Assembly (NCBI GenBank): GCA_012845835.1 | Contig: JABAKD010000011.1 | Location: 746,501 to 810,500 of the forward strand | Reading direction: 5' to 3' | DNA length: 64,000 nt | Origin: Undaria pinnatifida | Taxonomy: Eukaryota > Sar > Phaeophyceae > Laminariales > Alariaceae | Part shown: positions 22,568-34,399 of the stretch, piece after piece | Position numbering within the stretch: the first letter of the stretch is position 1 | Layout of the letters: each line of letters starts with the position of its first letter | Notes under the pieces: model-generated | Told to the model about the DNA's origin: nothing | The model's database searches: none | Seen by the model: the letters and a program-made list of their open reading frames with translations, nothing else | Position numbers and translations under genes: made by a program

Positions 22568-24093
22568 AGTTTTTTCATGTAAGCGCTCCGCCACAGTTGG
22601 GGAGTACAGTAGCTCTTTTTTGGTGGCACCACGCGGTACCCATTTTGGGCCGTGGTTGGTTTGTTTTATCCCCGCGCGGGGGATGAATGGGTGGTCCGAT
22701 GGCGTTATCCCTTGTGCTTGAGGGCTCGCTCTCAACTCCCCAAACATCCCAGCTCAAGTACCAAAAATATACATTTACTTGGTACGCTTTATAGAGGTAT
22801 TTAGGTTGTTTTTTAACTGCTTCTGGTTGTTTCTTGTTACAGGTCACATGAGGGCGTAGACCCAACTCAACCCTAACCCTAACCCTTGCCGTAACCCCGA
22901 CCCTAAACCGACCCTAGCCCAGGCTAAGACTAAGCCTATGAACTCGCGTGGTTGCCACGCAGGTTGGACAATATGACAAAAATGTGCGGACCACCTCGAA
23001 CAACTTTTTTTTTGTACTGTATCTGGCACTTGTTGGGGGGTTGAGAACGCGGTGAAGTCTACTGTCGTGCTTTCCTGCTATTTGGTGTTACCTGGTATCT
23101 CCCAAGCTGAAGCACACCCTGGTACGAGCTGCCGAACTTACTTGCGACTTGCTTTTTCCCGTTTTTGGTTGGTGTTTTGTGTATGTGTGTTTTTGTGGTC
23201 CGTGCTTTTTTTGCTGCTGTATCTTGTCTACTGTATCTTCTCTAAACGTGTAGTCTATTCAAGAGGTGCTATTGCCATTAGGGTGTTTGCGATGTACTCT
23301 TAATAACTTTGATTGGGTAGAAGTTGGGCAGGAAAGGTTATTTATAGTGTTAATAGTATTGAAACCGTCAAAAACACTTGCTAAGGCCAACTCAATCGAC
23401 GAAAAAAACAGCCAAAAATTAGGTCAGAAATAAGTTTTCCTCGTGAAAATATAATTTTTTGTCATTTTTCTTGCCTCGTTTTCTCGCGGATTGGTTGGCG
23501 TGTTGGGTTATTATGACATTCGTCGGTTCGTACACTATTTTACATTTTTCCAACGCAGTAGATTTGGAAAATAAAACTCTTAAACCCTGGTATTATTAAA
23601 TAGTCAAAAGTGCCGTTTTTAGGTTGTCAAAAGCGTCAAATTGGGTGCGAGCCCTATCATATCTGGCGGTGATGAGCTGAACCCGCGTGGGTGGGTGGGT
23701 GAGCTCATTCGGATAACCGGGCGTCCCTCGCGATACAGAGCACCGAGTATACCAACTTCTTGATAGCGCTACATAGAGTACGACTTGCGTCTCGACCTAA
23801 TTCACCAGAAGGCATAATTTTGGGTTTGGCCGACAAACACGGCATACGGACTATAACGTTTTGGATTTGGCCGAAAAGCAAGCCAAAAGCAATGTTTCGG
23901 CGTGTGCTAGATTCGCCAGAGCCAGTCCAGTTCGAGCGATGATGATGGAGCACCTTAGGCTCACCGAGAGGTGCCGAAAGCGCTGCTGTTGACAATCTCA
24001 AACGGTTTAGAACTGCACAAATTAGACTTGTCGGGGCTTTAACCCTTTTGGAGCCCAGGTATAACGACCAAATAGCAGCCAAAGACATGGCAA
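22568..24093. other. Region downstream of the mTERF gene
   Basis: Holds the family G repeat (22780-23085) and otherwise AT-rich sequence with no supported gene. It is the left part of the 3.7-kb interval between two convergent genes. Confidence 0.4.
22780..23085. repeat. Dispersed repeat, family G, copy 2
   Basis: Shares with 19386-19690 the order 'aggtatttaggttgtttttt' type sequence, 'gacccaactcaaccctaacc', and 'gttgagaacgcggtgaagtc'. No coding content. Confidence 0.5.
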
Positions 24094-24803
24094 TTGCGAT
24101 GTTACCCACCGTCTCCGTCTGTGCGCAGCAGCACGAATGGGATGAAGCCGTGCATCTTTTTGTATTGTCGCAGTTCGGACACGAAAAGCATCACTAATGC
24201 ACAAGCAGCCCGCGTTTCTTCGAACGGCCGATCGATGCTGTAAACGTCACCTTTATTCGTCAATTTTTTCCTCTGAAGTCTCAAGGGGCTCTGCCTCACC
24301 CCCAAAACATGGCCTGTAGACACCAAAAAAATAAACATATTTCCAAACAAGAGTGACGTTCCGATGATTTTTTCTTTTGGGTCATAACGCCTTCACTCTA
24401 CTGGAAACCCTTTTAGGGAACAAGTTTACGTAAAGTTAGTACAGAAAGGGATTAGGGGGCTCTAAAGCCCCGTTATTCAGAAAACGAAAATGGCCAGAAG
24501 GGACTATTGATAGTATTCAAATCTATTTTATCGTAGCACGCGTCCTGTTTCTACCAAGCATGAACCGTGCGTTTTTTTCAGCCCTGTATCTAAAGTTTTT
24601 AAGCCCCTTGGGACTTCAGAGGAAAAAATTGACGAATAAAGGTGACGTTTACAGCATCGATCGGCCGTTCGAAGAAACGCGGGCTGCTTGTGCATTAGTG
24701 ATGCTTTTCGTGTCCGAACTGCGACAATACAAAAAGGTGCACGGCTTCATCCCATTCGTGCTGCTGCGCACAGACGGAGACGGTGGGTAACATCGCAAGA
24801 ACA
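24094..24803. mobile_element. Foldback element, family E
   Basis: Arms 24094-24290 and 24605-24803 are near-perfect inverted repeats of about 195 bp; the outer ends read gcgatgttacccaccgtctc and its complement. Read from either end, each arm encodes the same peptide (LQRKKLTNKGDVYSIDRPF, then ETRAACALVMLFVSELRQY). A single-arm copy is at 44765-44990 and a poor one near 890-1060. No transposase was recognised. Confidence 0.7.
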
Positions 24804-25024
24804 TTGCTGGGCCAAAAATGGTGCACGTCTACATACAACGTACCGTAATAACAGCATGTGTCCGAGGTACACACAAATGAACAGAAAAAATTGCCCCGGT
24901 GTCATGAGTACTTGATTCCAAGCCCACGGTAGTGTTATACTCTATATTAATAGTCAGTACTGGTCAGTACTGCAGTAGTCAGAACTGATAATAATAGTCA
25001 CATTTAGGGCCTTAATTTTTTTCC
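24804..25024. other. Intergenic, nothing recognised
   Basis: Short spacer between the foldback element and the SINE. It contains a small 'cagtactggtcagtactg' tandem motif near 24955-24990. Confidence 0.3.
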
Positions 25025-25245
25025 ACGAAGAGCAAGGTTAAGAGCATTTATTTGGGGTACAATTCGACGCGAGTCGACGAGGCAAGAAAGTGCTGAATTT
25101 TCCTCGCCAAAAAAATGAAGGCACGTACCGAAGTGGGGAGGGGGGTAAAGGGCTCGCTATGTGACCCCGGACCTGAGGTACTACTGGGAAGGAGCACGAG
25201 AGCGAGAGTAGTGCGAGGATAATATGGGATGAAAACAAAAAGAAA
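25025..25245 (+). mobile_element. tRNA-derived SINE, family B, copy 2 (5' truncated)
   Basis: Matches the body of the copy at 13005-13415 in the opposite orientation ('acaattcgacgcgagtcgac', 'gaaggcacgtaccgaagtgg', 'gtactactgggaaggagcac'). The tRNA-like head is missing. Confidence 0.65.
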
Positions 25246-26243
25246 CTACTTCAGCGCCTCTCTTTGCAGCGGCTTAAGAGACATTCGCGAAAGTGGCTGC
25301 TTACGTGTTTTACGATATCGCGATAAGCTCAACAAGCAAGGCTATGGTACTTGGATAATATTTTAGCGCCTCTCCCTGCAGCGGCTTGTAGACACTCGCC
25401 AGAGTGGCTGCTCATCTGCGACTTCGCGTTCACCCTTTTGGCGCCCATGTACAGCGATACAACAAAGTATAAACGCGTTCTTATCATGTGCGAGCATGCA
25501 GCATACGGCAGCGCAAGCTGTGCGCGTGTCTTGCAGGTACTTGGAATTGAAGTTCAAGTGCAAAATCGTCGTGAGCTAATAATGCAGCAGCCAGGGAGGG
25601 TTGCTTCGTGTGAAGGATGCTGCAGTCGCAAGTTTTGATCGTCAACTTTTCCATATACTATAAGCAAGATTAAGCAAGACCCAAAAGGGTCAAGCACCGC
25701 CTTGGCATCGCTTGTTACGCCGCGCCAGCGATACATTTTGAGTCCGTTCCTGTAACTGGGTACAGAGCCACTCGCCCGTATGGCCCATGTACTCGGTAAT
25801 GGAAATGGGGGGATAGCCCCCTTACTATCCGTACTCTTGATTCAAGTGATATATTTCAGACTTGTGCTTTCCGACGCTTGCCGCGCGCAAGGGTTGGACA
25901 CCAGCACAAAAACAAAAATCGGCGCCGAAAAAAGACGCCGCCACAGCCATGTACAACATTACATACGTTATTTTTCACTTCACATGCACTCCGTCGACAG
26001 CTGCACAACGAACGCATCCGAGCACGTTACCGCAGAGCTTCTCGCTCGTCCCTCGGCGCCAGAACAAACGCCGCCATCTCATGGAAAACACCAGCAGCAC
26101 ATCTTTTTCGGGGGAAGGTTCACACATACTCCGTCGATGACCACCTTCACGCATACGCTCCAAACGCCATAACGGAACGTACGTGTACATTTATGTTCTA
26201 AACGTACACCGTCGACAAAAAACGAAAAAAATCAAGAGCTTTA
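25246..26243. other. Region downstream of DPH5
   Basis: Two short direct repeats of 'cgcctctccctgcagcggctt' type (25257 and 25367) and the repeat shared with 12640-12860 lie here. The open frames at 25780-26172 show no known family and no splice evidence. The DPH5 3' untranslated region should lie just left of 26244; no AATAAA was found in the expected place. Confidence 0.35.
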
Positions 26244-26451
26244 CTATCGCGAGGATTCTCGCTCGTCCCCCTCCGCCTCCACGTCTACTATTGTGCTGCC
26301 CTCTGCTGCTTCCGCGATTTCGCCACCCTCTGCTGGTGGAGATTCACTCTCTACCCTATGCCACTTGAGCAACTCATCCTCCAGCGGGTGTGTTGTCCCG
26401 CAAATAACGAGCGAGTGCAAAGGAGCGCCAAAGTCCACCTCCAGCAGCTCA
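26244..26451 (-). CDS. DPH5 exon 6 (C-terminal)
   Basis: Acceptor ctcctccag; the first base completes a Ser codon. It encodes [18 protein letters not shown] then [12 protein letters not shown], the conserved family end, followed by an acidic tail to the stop at 26244. Confidence 0.93.
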
Positions 26452-29400
26452 CTGGAGGAGAGATATCAAAGTAGCGCACAAAGGTGTGTGAACGTGTCAT
26501 AGCCAGCGGCGACGGCGGAGTCACGCCAGATCATTCGATACATTTTCTGCAACACACACATCATTCACAGCTTTGGCTGAAATCGGTAGCCACATATGAC
26601 CCCCAGCCACGACATAATACCACAATCCATCCTTCAAACTACAGCAGAAGACCTAGGGAACAGGAGGTCAATGGTATTGGCGCTGCAGTACAGGCATAGT
26701 TAGCGGCGAGGTCAGGATGAAGCACACGCGAGCTGAGCCTTGCTACGGTAGAGGGGCACAATATAGGTCCCTCTATAGTGCCGGTTGAGTAGCGCCGTTT
26801 GCCCGCTATAGTGCCTACGAATCGCTTGGCACAGATGGGAACAATCAGTACCGTAATGGCGGCATGCGGAGTAGTACCGGTTGCCACTATAGTGCTGGTG
26901 TTTCCGACCGGCACTCGTAGCGGGACCACCATTGCGCCTGGTTCTCCTATGTCGAGCGAGCGCGCGGGCAGGGCTGAAAAACAGAGGATAGCCAATAGCG
27001 CCCGATGGTCGGAGACCGAGCTCCTGCTATGAATATTCCTCAGACTACACAGACCATTACATATACAATACGTAACGGGTAACGGTCCCTCTAAGCGCCT
27101 CATCGTGTCGGCCAAAAATGCCAGCACTATAGCGGTAACCAGCACTACTCTGCTTACTGCCAGTACTCAATTTCCCATCTGTGCCTAGCGATTTCACATG
27201 TACTATAGCGCGCAATCGGCACTACTCAACCGGCACCACATAAGCACCAGTACTGTACAAGAAAAAACTAAAATAGTCCCGTCGACCCTGGTACTAGCAC
27301 TCAGGGGAGGCACCAACCTATATCCTTCGCGAGGGCATATAAGATACGCACCCCGTAGCAGGCTCGATCGAAATATCTCACGCAGCTTGCAAATAGGAAT
27401 TTCGACGGAAAAACTCGATCTCACAGCTGAGGTGTTTTCTTTAAAATTTATTCAACATAAAAAACACAGAAAGCACGCCAATCCTTTTTACCTCATTGTG
27501 CCCGCGACAATCTGTTGCGTCGGCTGGCCTAGCCGACAGAGCCCCACGCACAACGACTCCGGTCCGTAGACCCCCTCGCCCTTCCTGGCCTCCACTTCCA
27601 ACAGCTGCTCTATCGCCGTGCCCACCTTCCAAAGAAGAAAGCGAGCACATCATCATCACCATTATTACCAACATCAACATCGTCATCAACATCATCAACA
27701 ACAGCAACATCATCACCGTCATGTATCATCATTCTTATCATCATCATCATCATCATCATCTTCATCGTCACCATCACCATAATCATCATCATCATGAACA
27801 TCATCATCACCATCACTAACATCATCATGACCAAAATCAGCACCACAATCATCAACAACGATATCTTGGCCATCATCATCGTTTGGCGAAAGAGTACTAC
27901 CCCTACGGTAATACGCCACCACTGTCAAATTACAACATCTGCCCCTTTGGCCATCACTCACCGTCATGTACCGTGGCGGCAGGTAAGACACTTTCCCCCT
28001 CGCCATCTTTTCGAAGTCTGGCTCCTTGACCTTGATGTCCAGAAGACACAGCGTGTGCATGCCGTTCTGTCCACGAACAAGTCGGGTTCGGATTCGATAC
28101 CGTTGTGGAACCAAAATTACCGTTGGCAAATACGAGCAAGGAGATAATGCATCGAGCATCTATGATATCATCCAGCATTTCATATTTGACATGAAAAATA
28201 AAAATAAATATTTGCTGCGACATCGAGGACGCCGTCGAATTCATCAGGCACAGCGTATGCATGCCGTTCTGTTCACGATCAAGTTGGGTTCGGATCCAAT
28301 CCCGTTCGGAAACAAAAATATTGTCGGGGAACACGCGCAAGGAGAGAACTGCATCGGGGATCTATCACGCAGCAGTTTTTGCGCTCTTGATTTCTGACAT
28401 TTTCTGACTGACGGGCTCCACGATAATAAGGAAACGGCGCGGTACCTCTTTTCGGTCAAATCATTTCTGACTGACGGGACTCCATGATAACACCGGTACA
28501 CCACCTCTTTTTGGCCAAATAATTTCTGACTGACGGGGCTCCACGATAATAGGGGTACAGAGTGCCTCTTTCAGCCAAAACATTTCTGACCGACGGGGCT
28601 CGACGATAATAGGGATACTGTACCTCTTTTTGGCAAAAACATTTCTGACTGACGGGGCTCCACGATAGTAGGGATACAGTAGTACCTCTTTTCGGCCAAA
28701 CCATTTCTGACTGACGGGGCCCCATGATAATAGTGGTACAGTACAGTACCTATTTTTGGCTAAATCATTTTCTGACTGACGGGTCTCCACGATAGTAGGG
28801 GTACAGTACTCTACCGGGTACCTCTTTTTGGACAAAACACTTCGGACTGACGGGGCTCCTCAGCTAAGAAACTCAACCGAGCAACTATCCAAAATTGGTC
28901 GACCACCGTTTGCGTTTACTATGCAGTATTTGCTCTGTGATTAGGCCATGGAAGTGTGCGCCTGGTTGCATCTTCATTTTTTTCAAAGTCCGTGTTTGGA
29001 TAAGGTACAGAGCTCACGTGAGAAGCTAAACACAAATTTCGTGCACCCCCACGGTTGTATCAGCGTAAGTGTTTGCTGGTGTTGCGCAGAAGGTGCCCTC
29101 TTACCATCTTGTTGACCTTGATTTTCTCGTGAAAGCTGTCCGGCTCCCAGTTCTCGTTCCACAGAGGGATGGAAACAGTCTGCCCGAAATTGTATAGCTG
29201 CAGCCCGCATGACGCCACCGCCCCCATAACTGACGCGTTGTGAATTACCTCTACCTAAAGGGGGCAAGCAGGTGGCGACGAGGCAGGAAGCGGTTCGTAA
29301 AAATGTTGAATTGGTGACACACGTTGCGTGAGTGACGCAGGGTTAGACGTTTCTCTAACAATTAAAATCCCTAACGGCAACAACAACGACAACAGCAACC

Positions 29401-29638
29401 TCAACCATAACAATACCACCATCACCGCCACCCCCAACACCACCACGCCATCACAGTCACGACAAGAACCGCCACCACCGCTACCACCAATACCAATACC
29501 ACCACCAATATCAATACCACCAACCAACACCAACACCAACACCAACAACAACAGCAGCAACGGCAACAGCAACCACAGCAACCACAGCAACAGCAACAGC
29601 AACAGCAGCAACAACAACAACAACAACAACAACGACAA

Positions 29639-29671
<33 letters not shown>

Positions 29672-32600
29672 CGAAAACAGCAACAACAACAACACCCAAG
29701 ACCACCACGACCGCCCCGCCACCCTCCTCCACCATCACCACGACCAGCCTCTCCCCGACCCCCACCCCCCACCCCACGCAACCATCACCACGCGCCCCCC
29801 CCCCCCCCCACTACCCCACCACCACCACCAACAGCAACAACAGCAACAACAGCAGCATCTATAACAAGCCGTTCACCTTAATCCCCAACTCCCTCGCCCG
29901 AATGATGAGATCCGTGTGTGTGGTGGCGCAGAGCGGGTCACCGACGACTAGAAACGAAACATCCTCCTCTCGTGCGGTGGAGTAAATGCTGTCGGCCTCA
30001 GATTCTACGATGTTTCGATCGGCCAGCGTTACCTCCTTGCCGTAGAAAGATTCCTACCATGCACGTCCACAACAGCGGAACATGTTGGTTGTCCTCATGA
30101 ACACGGCAGTTAGGATCCATTTTATATTAGGGAGTTCCACGTATTGATAAGGGAGTTACGTGTAAGGTATAAGGGGACTCCCAGCGGAAGGAATGGGAAG
30201 TTCATTTTGCCGATTGATTCCTTGCATGAATCGCCACGAGCGGTCACTCGTCGGCTGGATAATATAAGAGAGAGTTCTGCGTCACCGTCTTGAGCCACCA
30301 CCACGCCTTCCCGCGCCAGCTACGTGTACACCTTTAGAGATATATCAACACACTAATGAGTCGGTTGACTTCTATTGGTAAGCGCAGCCAAGGCCAGCCT
30401 ATAGAGGTGGGAAAAAGCCAAACATTTCAGATCACGTCGGTCAAAGCATTGAGGCGAGCGTGTTAGCAGAGAGCAGAGAGAGAGATACAAGAGATGAAAC
30501 AGGGGATCGAGGTCTTGCGAATGAAAGTGGAAGAGCAGAAGCTTCGCGCCGAGAGCAACGCGCTGCACGCTGAGGTAGCTAGGGGGATCGGTGGGGAGAG
30601 GAGCGGAGAAGCAACAGCGACGGATTCTACATCGCCTCCTGCTGTGCCAACATTTGGGCTGACAACCCAACCAGGCACGTCGCAACTTTCTCTGTCTCGT
30701 CCGAATTTGACTCAACTAACCCCCCCCCAAATTTGATAACATAGAGGCGCACTCGGAATGTGGCGTAGCAAGTTTCCGGCGTTTTTTGTCGTCGATTGGT
30801 TGTCTATACGTCCTCAAGGCAACCGATATTAAACCCTCCACTTTCATTCGCAGGACCTCGATCTCCTGTTTCATCTCTTGTATCTCTCTCTGAAATCCCC
30901 TCAACCTCTCCCCCGGCACCTGCCGGTTTCTCTTCTCTTGTAGTACAAAATAAAGTAGCCACAGATTCAGGCACAGGCCTGGCTGTAATGCGGGCTTACA
31001 GATACGGCGGTAGCAGCGGTAAAAACAGCGTCGGCGACGGCAGCGGCGACGGCAGCGGCGGCGACGGTGGCGATGACAGCGGCGGTGACCATGACGGCGG
31101 CTGTGATGACGACGGTGGCGGCGGTGGCGGTGGCGGCAGTGATGACAACTCTTTCGGCGGCAATTCTAATTATTCTTTGTTGCAGGTGTAGCAATCCTCT
31201 AACGACTGCTCTTCCTGCACATGGGTCGACTGGGGCAGCTGCTGCCTCTGCAACAACTACTTATCTCCAGCGCCGTCGCCACCAGCGCCATGCAGATCTA
31301 CCAGCTTCGGCTCATGTTTGGCTTTGCTGGGACCGCATTGTTGTTGCTGGGGCCAAACATTCTCACTCTCCTTTTCTCTCTCTCTTCTCTCTCTCTCTCT
31401 TATCTCTCGCTCTCCCTCATTCTCGAACAAAACCACGCTTTCGTCCATTTTCCGCATCACATCAGCTTATCGTCTCCTGCTGTGCCAATCTTTCGGCTGA
31501 CAACCCAACCAGGCACGTCGCAACTTTCTCTGTCTCGTCCGAACTTGACTCAACTAAAACCCCCCAAAGTTGATAACATAGAGGCGCACATCAGAATATG
31601 GCGTAGCAAGTTTCAGGCGTTTTTGTCGTCGATTGGTTGTCTATACGTCCTCAAGGCCACCGATAATCCTATGATGGTAAGTGACATCAATGTGTCTCAA
31701 AAATAATTGGAACAAAGACGCACACCGAAAGAGATTATTGATGCGCGTGTGGTGTATGGATTGTTGATGGACTCAAATGACTGGGTATGCCATTGCAGAA
31801 TTCCGCATGCAGCAAGCCAAGTCGCCAAGTGGCGCATGGCAGGAGAACTACTACATGCCGAGAACCCTAGCCGCAACCCACAGACTGAAGAGAGAATTTG
31901 AGGCAATACACATGGAGAAGGGAGAGGACCCCCTTGTGTTTCTCGGTAGAATTGATAAGACGGCCGATGAATTGGCCATGCTTGGTTGTGGGAAAAGTGT
32001 AGAAGAGAGGAACAGGCACACCATCACCTTCTTTCATCATTGTACACAATCTAGAGCAAATCGATTCTCTCTCGCCCGTCAATCCCTCGTTCCGAAATCG
32101 ACGAAATTGTTCGGGGCGCATATATAAATGATAAGCTTGAAAAGGAGATGGTGATTAAGGCGTTGGGAGTAAAAGTGGGGGTAGATCCGGATGCCTTGTA
32201 CGCCGGCGCTGTTCAGCCTGCCGGTGGAGCAGGCACGGGTTCAGGTAGTCGAGGGAGGAACAAGAGAGGGGGAAGGCACACGCAGCACCAGCACCAGCAC
32301 CAGCACCAGCACCAGCACCAGCACCAGCACCAGCACCAGCACCAGCACCAGCAGCACCAGCAGCAATTCCAGCAGCAGCAGCACGGTCACCCAAAGCAAA
32401 AATGTTGGGACAATTCTGACCCAAATCCATTTGGGACGGGGGGACAGGTTCCTGCAATGGGTTGGGTACCTACCGACCCACCGTCAGGGGTTATGCCGCC
32501 GATGCCCCCGCCGGCGGTGGGAAATCCGACGGGTTGGGGTCCTCCACCGAATCCTGCACCACGGGGACAGGAGGGGTATGTTACAGATGCCACCGGCCGG

Positions 32601-34367
32601 GTCTATACGTAGTGGAGTGCCCGGTTTCCCCAGCATATATGAACGTGGCGGTTCCTTGTACAGCTCAACAATACCCCAACCCCATGCACTATTGTGGTGG
32701 CTGGGTACAAGCTGGGTACAAGAGTCATCCCCCGGCAGTGATGGGTGCAGCTCAACCGTAGCTCCCCCACCTCAGCCCTTGTCGAACAATTCCCACGAAC
32801 AGAAGAACGACGGCAGTTATGCGCCTACGTTCAACCCACATCTTCTTACCGCGCAGTTTACACAAAAAGACAAGGATGGTCGTAGCGGTATTTTTGGGGG
32901 AATGGGAGAGAGCAGTGGGTAGCTGATTCGGAGGCTACCTTTCATGTAACTGGTAACCCCGTGGTCATGGTAGATTGTAACCCCCCCCCCCCCTTGTTGG
33001 AGTAAGTTGGTTGTACGCGACATGAGGTCGCTGCGGGTGCTTTGTTTGTGGAAAAATCCGATGATAATGCATTGCAAGCAGGGAGATGTTCAGATTAAGC
33101 TTTTGCACGTAGCTTATGTACCTGGTGTGCAATTTAACCTGTTCTCGCTCCATGCCGTCATGCCGAAATGCTCCGTCTTGCTTGATGCTGAAGGAGTTCA
33201 TATGTTGGATGGAGTTTTGTCCTTGCGTAGGGACGCTGGGTCTTATGTAGAGGCCACTAGAGTAGTTGAGACCCCGATTGCTGCCGCCGTATTGGCTCCC
33301 GGAAAGTTGAGGAGGATTGATAATAACGACCTTCATGTTTCCCTCGCACATTTCCATGCTGATACCCTCCGAGAAACGGCGCGGCAGATGGGAATTAAAG
33401 TTTTTGGGGAGTTGGTTCCGTGTGCTGGGTGTTCCGAGGCGAAGGGAAGGAGGATGGCGGTACCGTGGACGACCGAGTGCCGCTCCACCAGGCCTCTGGA
33501 GCATCTCTTCGTGGATCCATCGGGGCAACAGCTTAGGTCTGCCTGCGGTGCGCAGTACTTGATGATGATCGTCGACGACTATTCGCGGGTGGGATGGCCG
33601 TATTTCTTGAAACGGAAGTCCGAAGTCCCGACTACCTTCGCTGGTTTTCTGGCCGACATTAACGCCAGGGGTGCCCCATCCATAGTCGAGTGCATTCGCT
33701 CGGACAACGGCACTGCATTTACTAAACCGGAGTTCGTGGCGTTACTCAACGAGCGTGGGATCCGCCGCGAGTAGAAGCCTGTCAACTCCCCGAAGCACGA
33801 CGGTGTGGTTGAGCGTCGAATACCCATGACGCTCGAGCTTGCTATGGCGTCCCGCCTGGAGGGCCCCCGTTTGTTTGTCGACGCGAAGATGCCGTCGACG
33901 CAGCCCCTCTGGGCTGAGGCGTGTTAGTGTGCCAGCGACGTGATCAGCATGACGGCAAGGGTCAGGGACAAGCCGGACATGCACTCGCCATACCGGAAGC
34001 TCCACGGGAGACCGCCGTTTGCGCGGCTCCTCCCGTTCCTGAAGCCGGATTTTCACCACGTAAGGAGGACCTTAAAGTCGGAGCCCAAGGCGGAGGCTTG
34101 TTTCTACCTGGCGGAAACAACCACTCGGCAGATTGTTGCAAAATTCTGCTGATGTCTGGGCGTACGTCGTACTCCCGCGACGTAACTTGGGAACACCCGA
34201 GGAAATCGTTTGTAGGGGTACTGCCTCCGGAGAAGAGCTCTCCACCGCCGCCGTCGCCGCCGCCGTCCGCGGGTACGCCGGAGCCTCTGGGAGATCCCGG
34301 AGCATGGTCCGAGCCACCGCCACCGTTCTCGCTGTTGCCGCCGCAACCGCCGTCACTGCCGCTGCTG

Positions 34368-34399
<32 letters not shown>

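Noticed and set aside
22865-22920. Telomeric repeat (CCCTAA runs)
   Set aside because: Only a few units, embedded in a dispersed repeat also present at 19490.
28397-28862. CRISPR-like array
   Set aside because: Units are contiguous with no unique spacers, in a eukaryotic intron; it is a minisatellite.
29255-29864. Asn/Gln/Pro-rich and Cys/Val-rich open frames
   Set aside because: Triplet microsatellite inside DPH5 intron 2.
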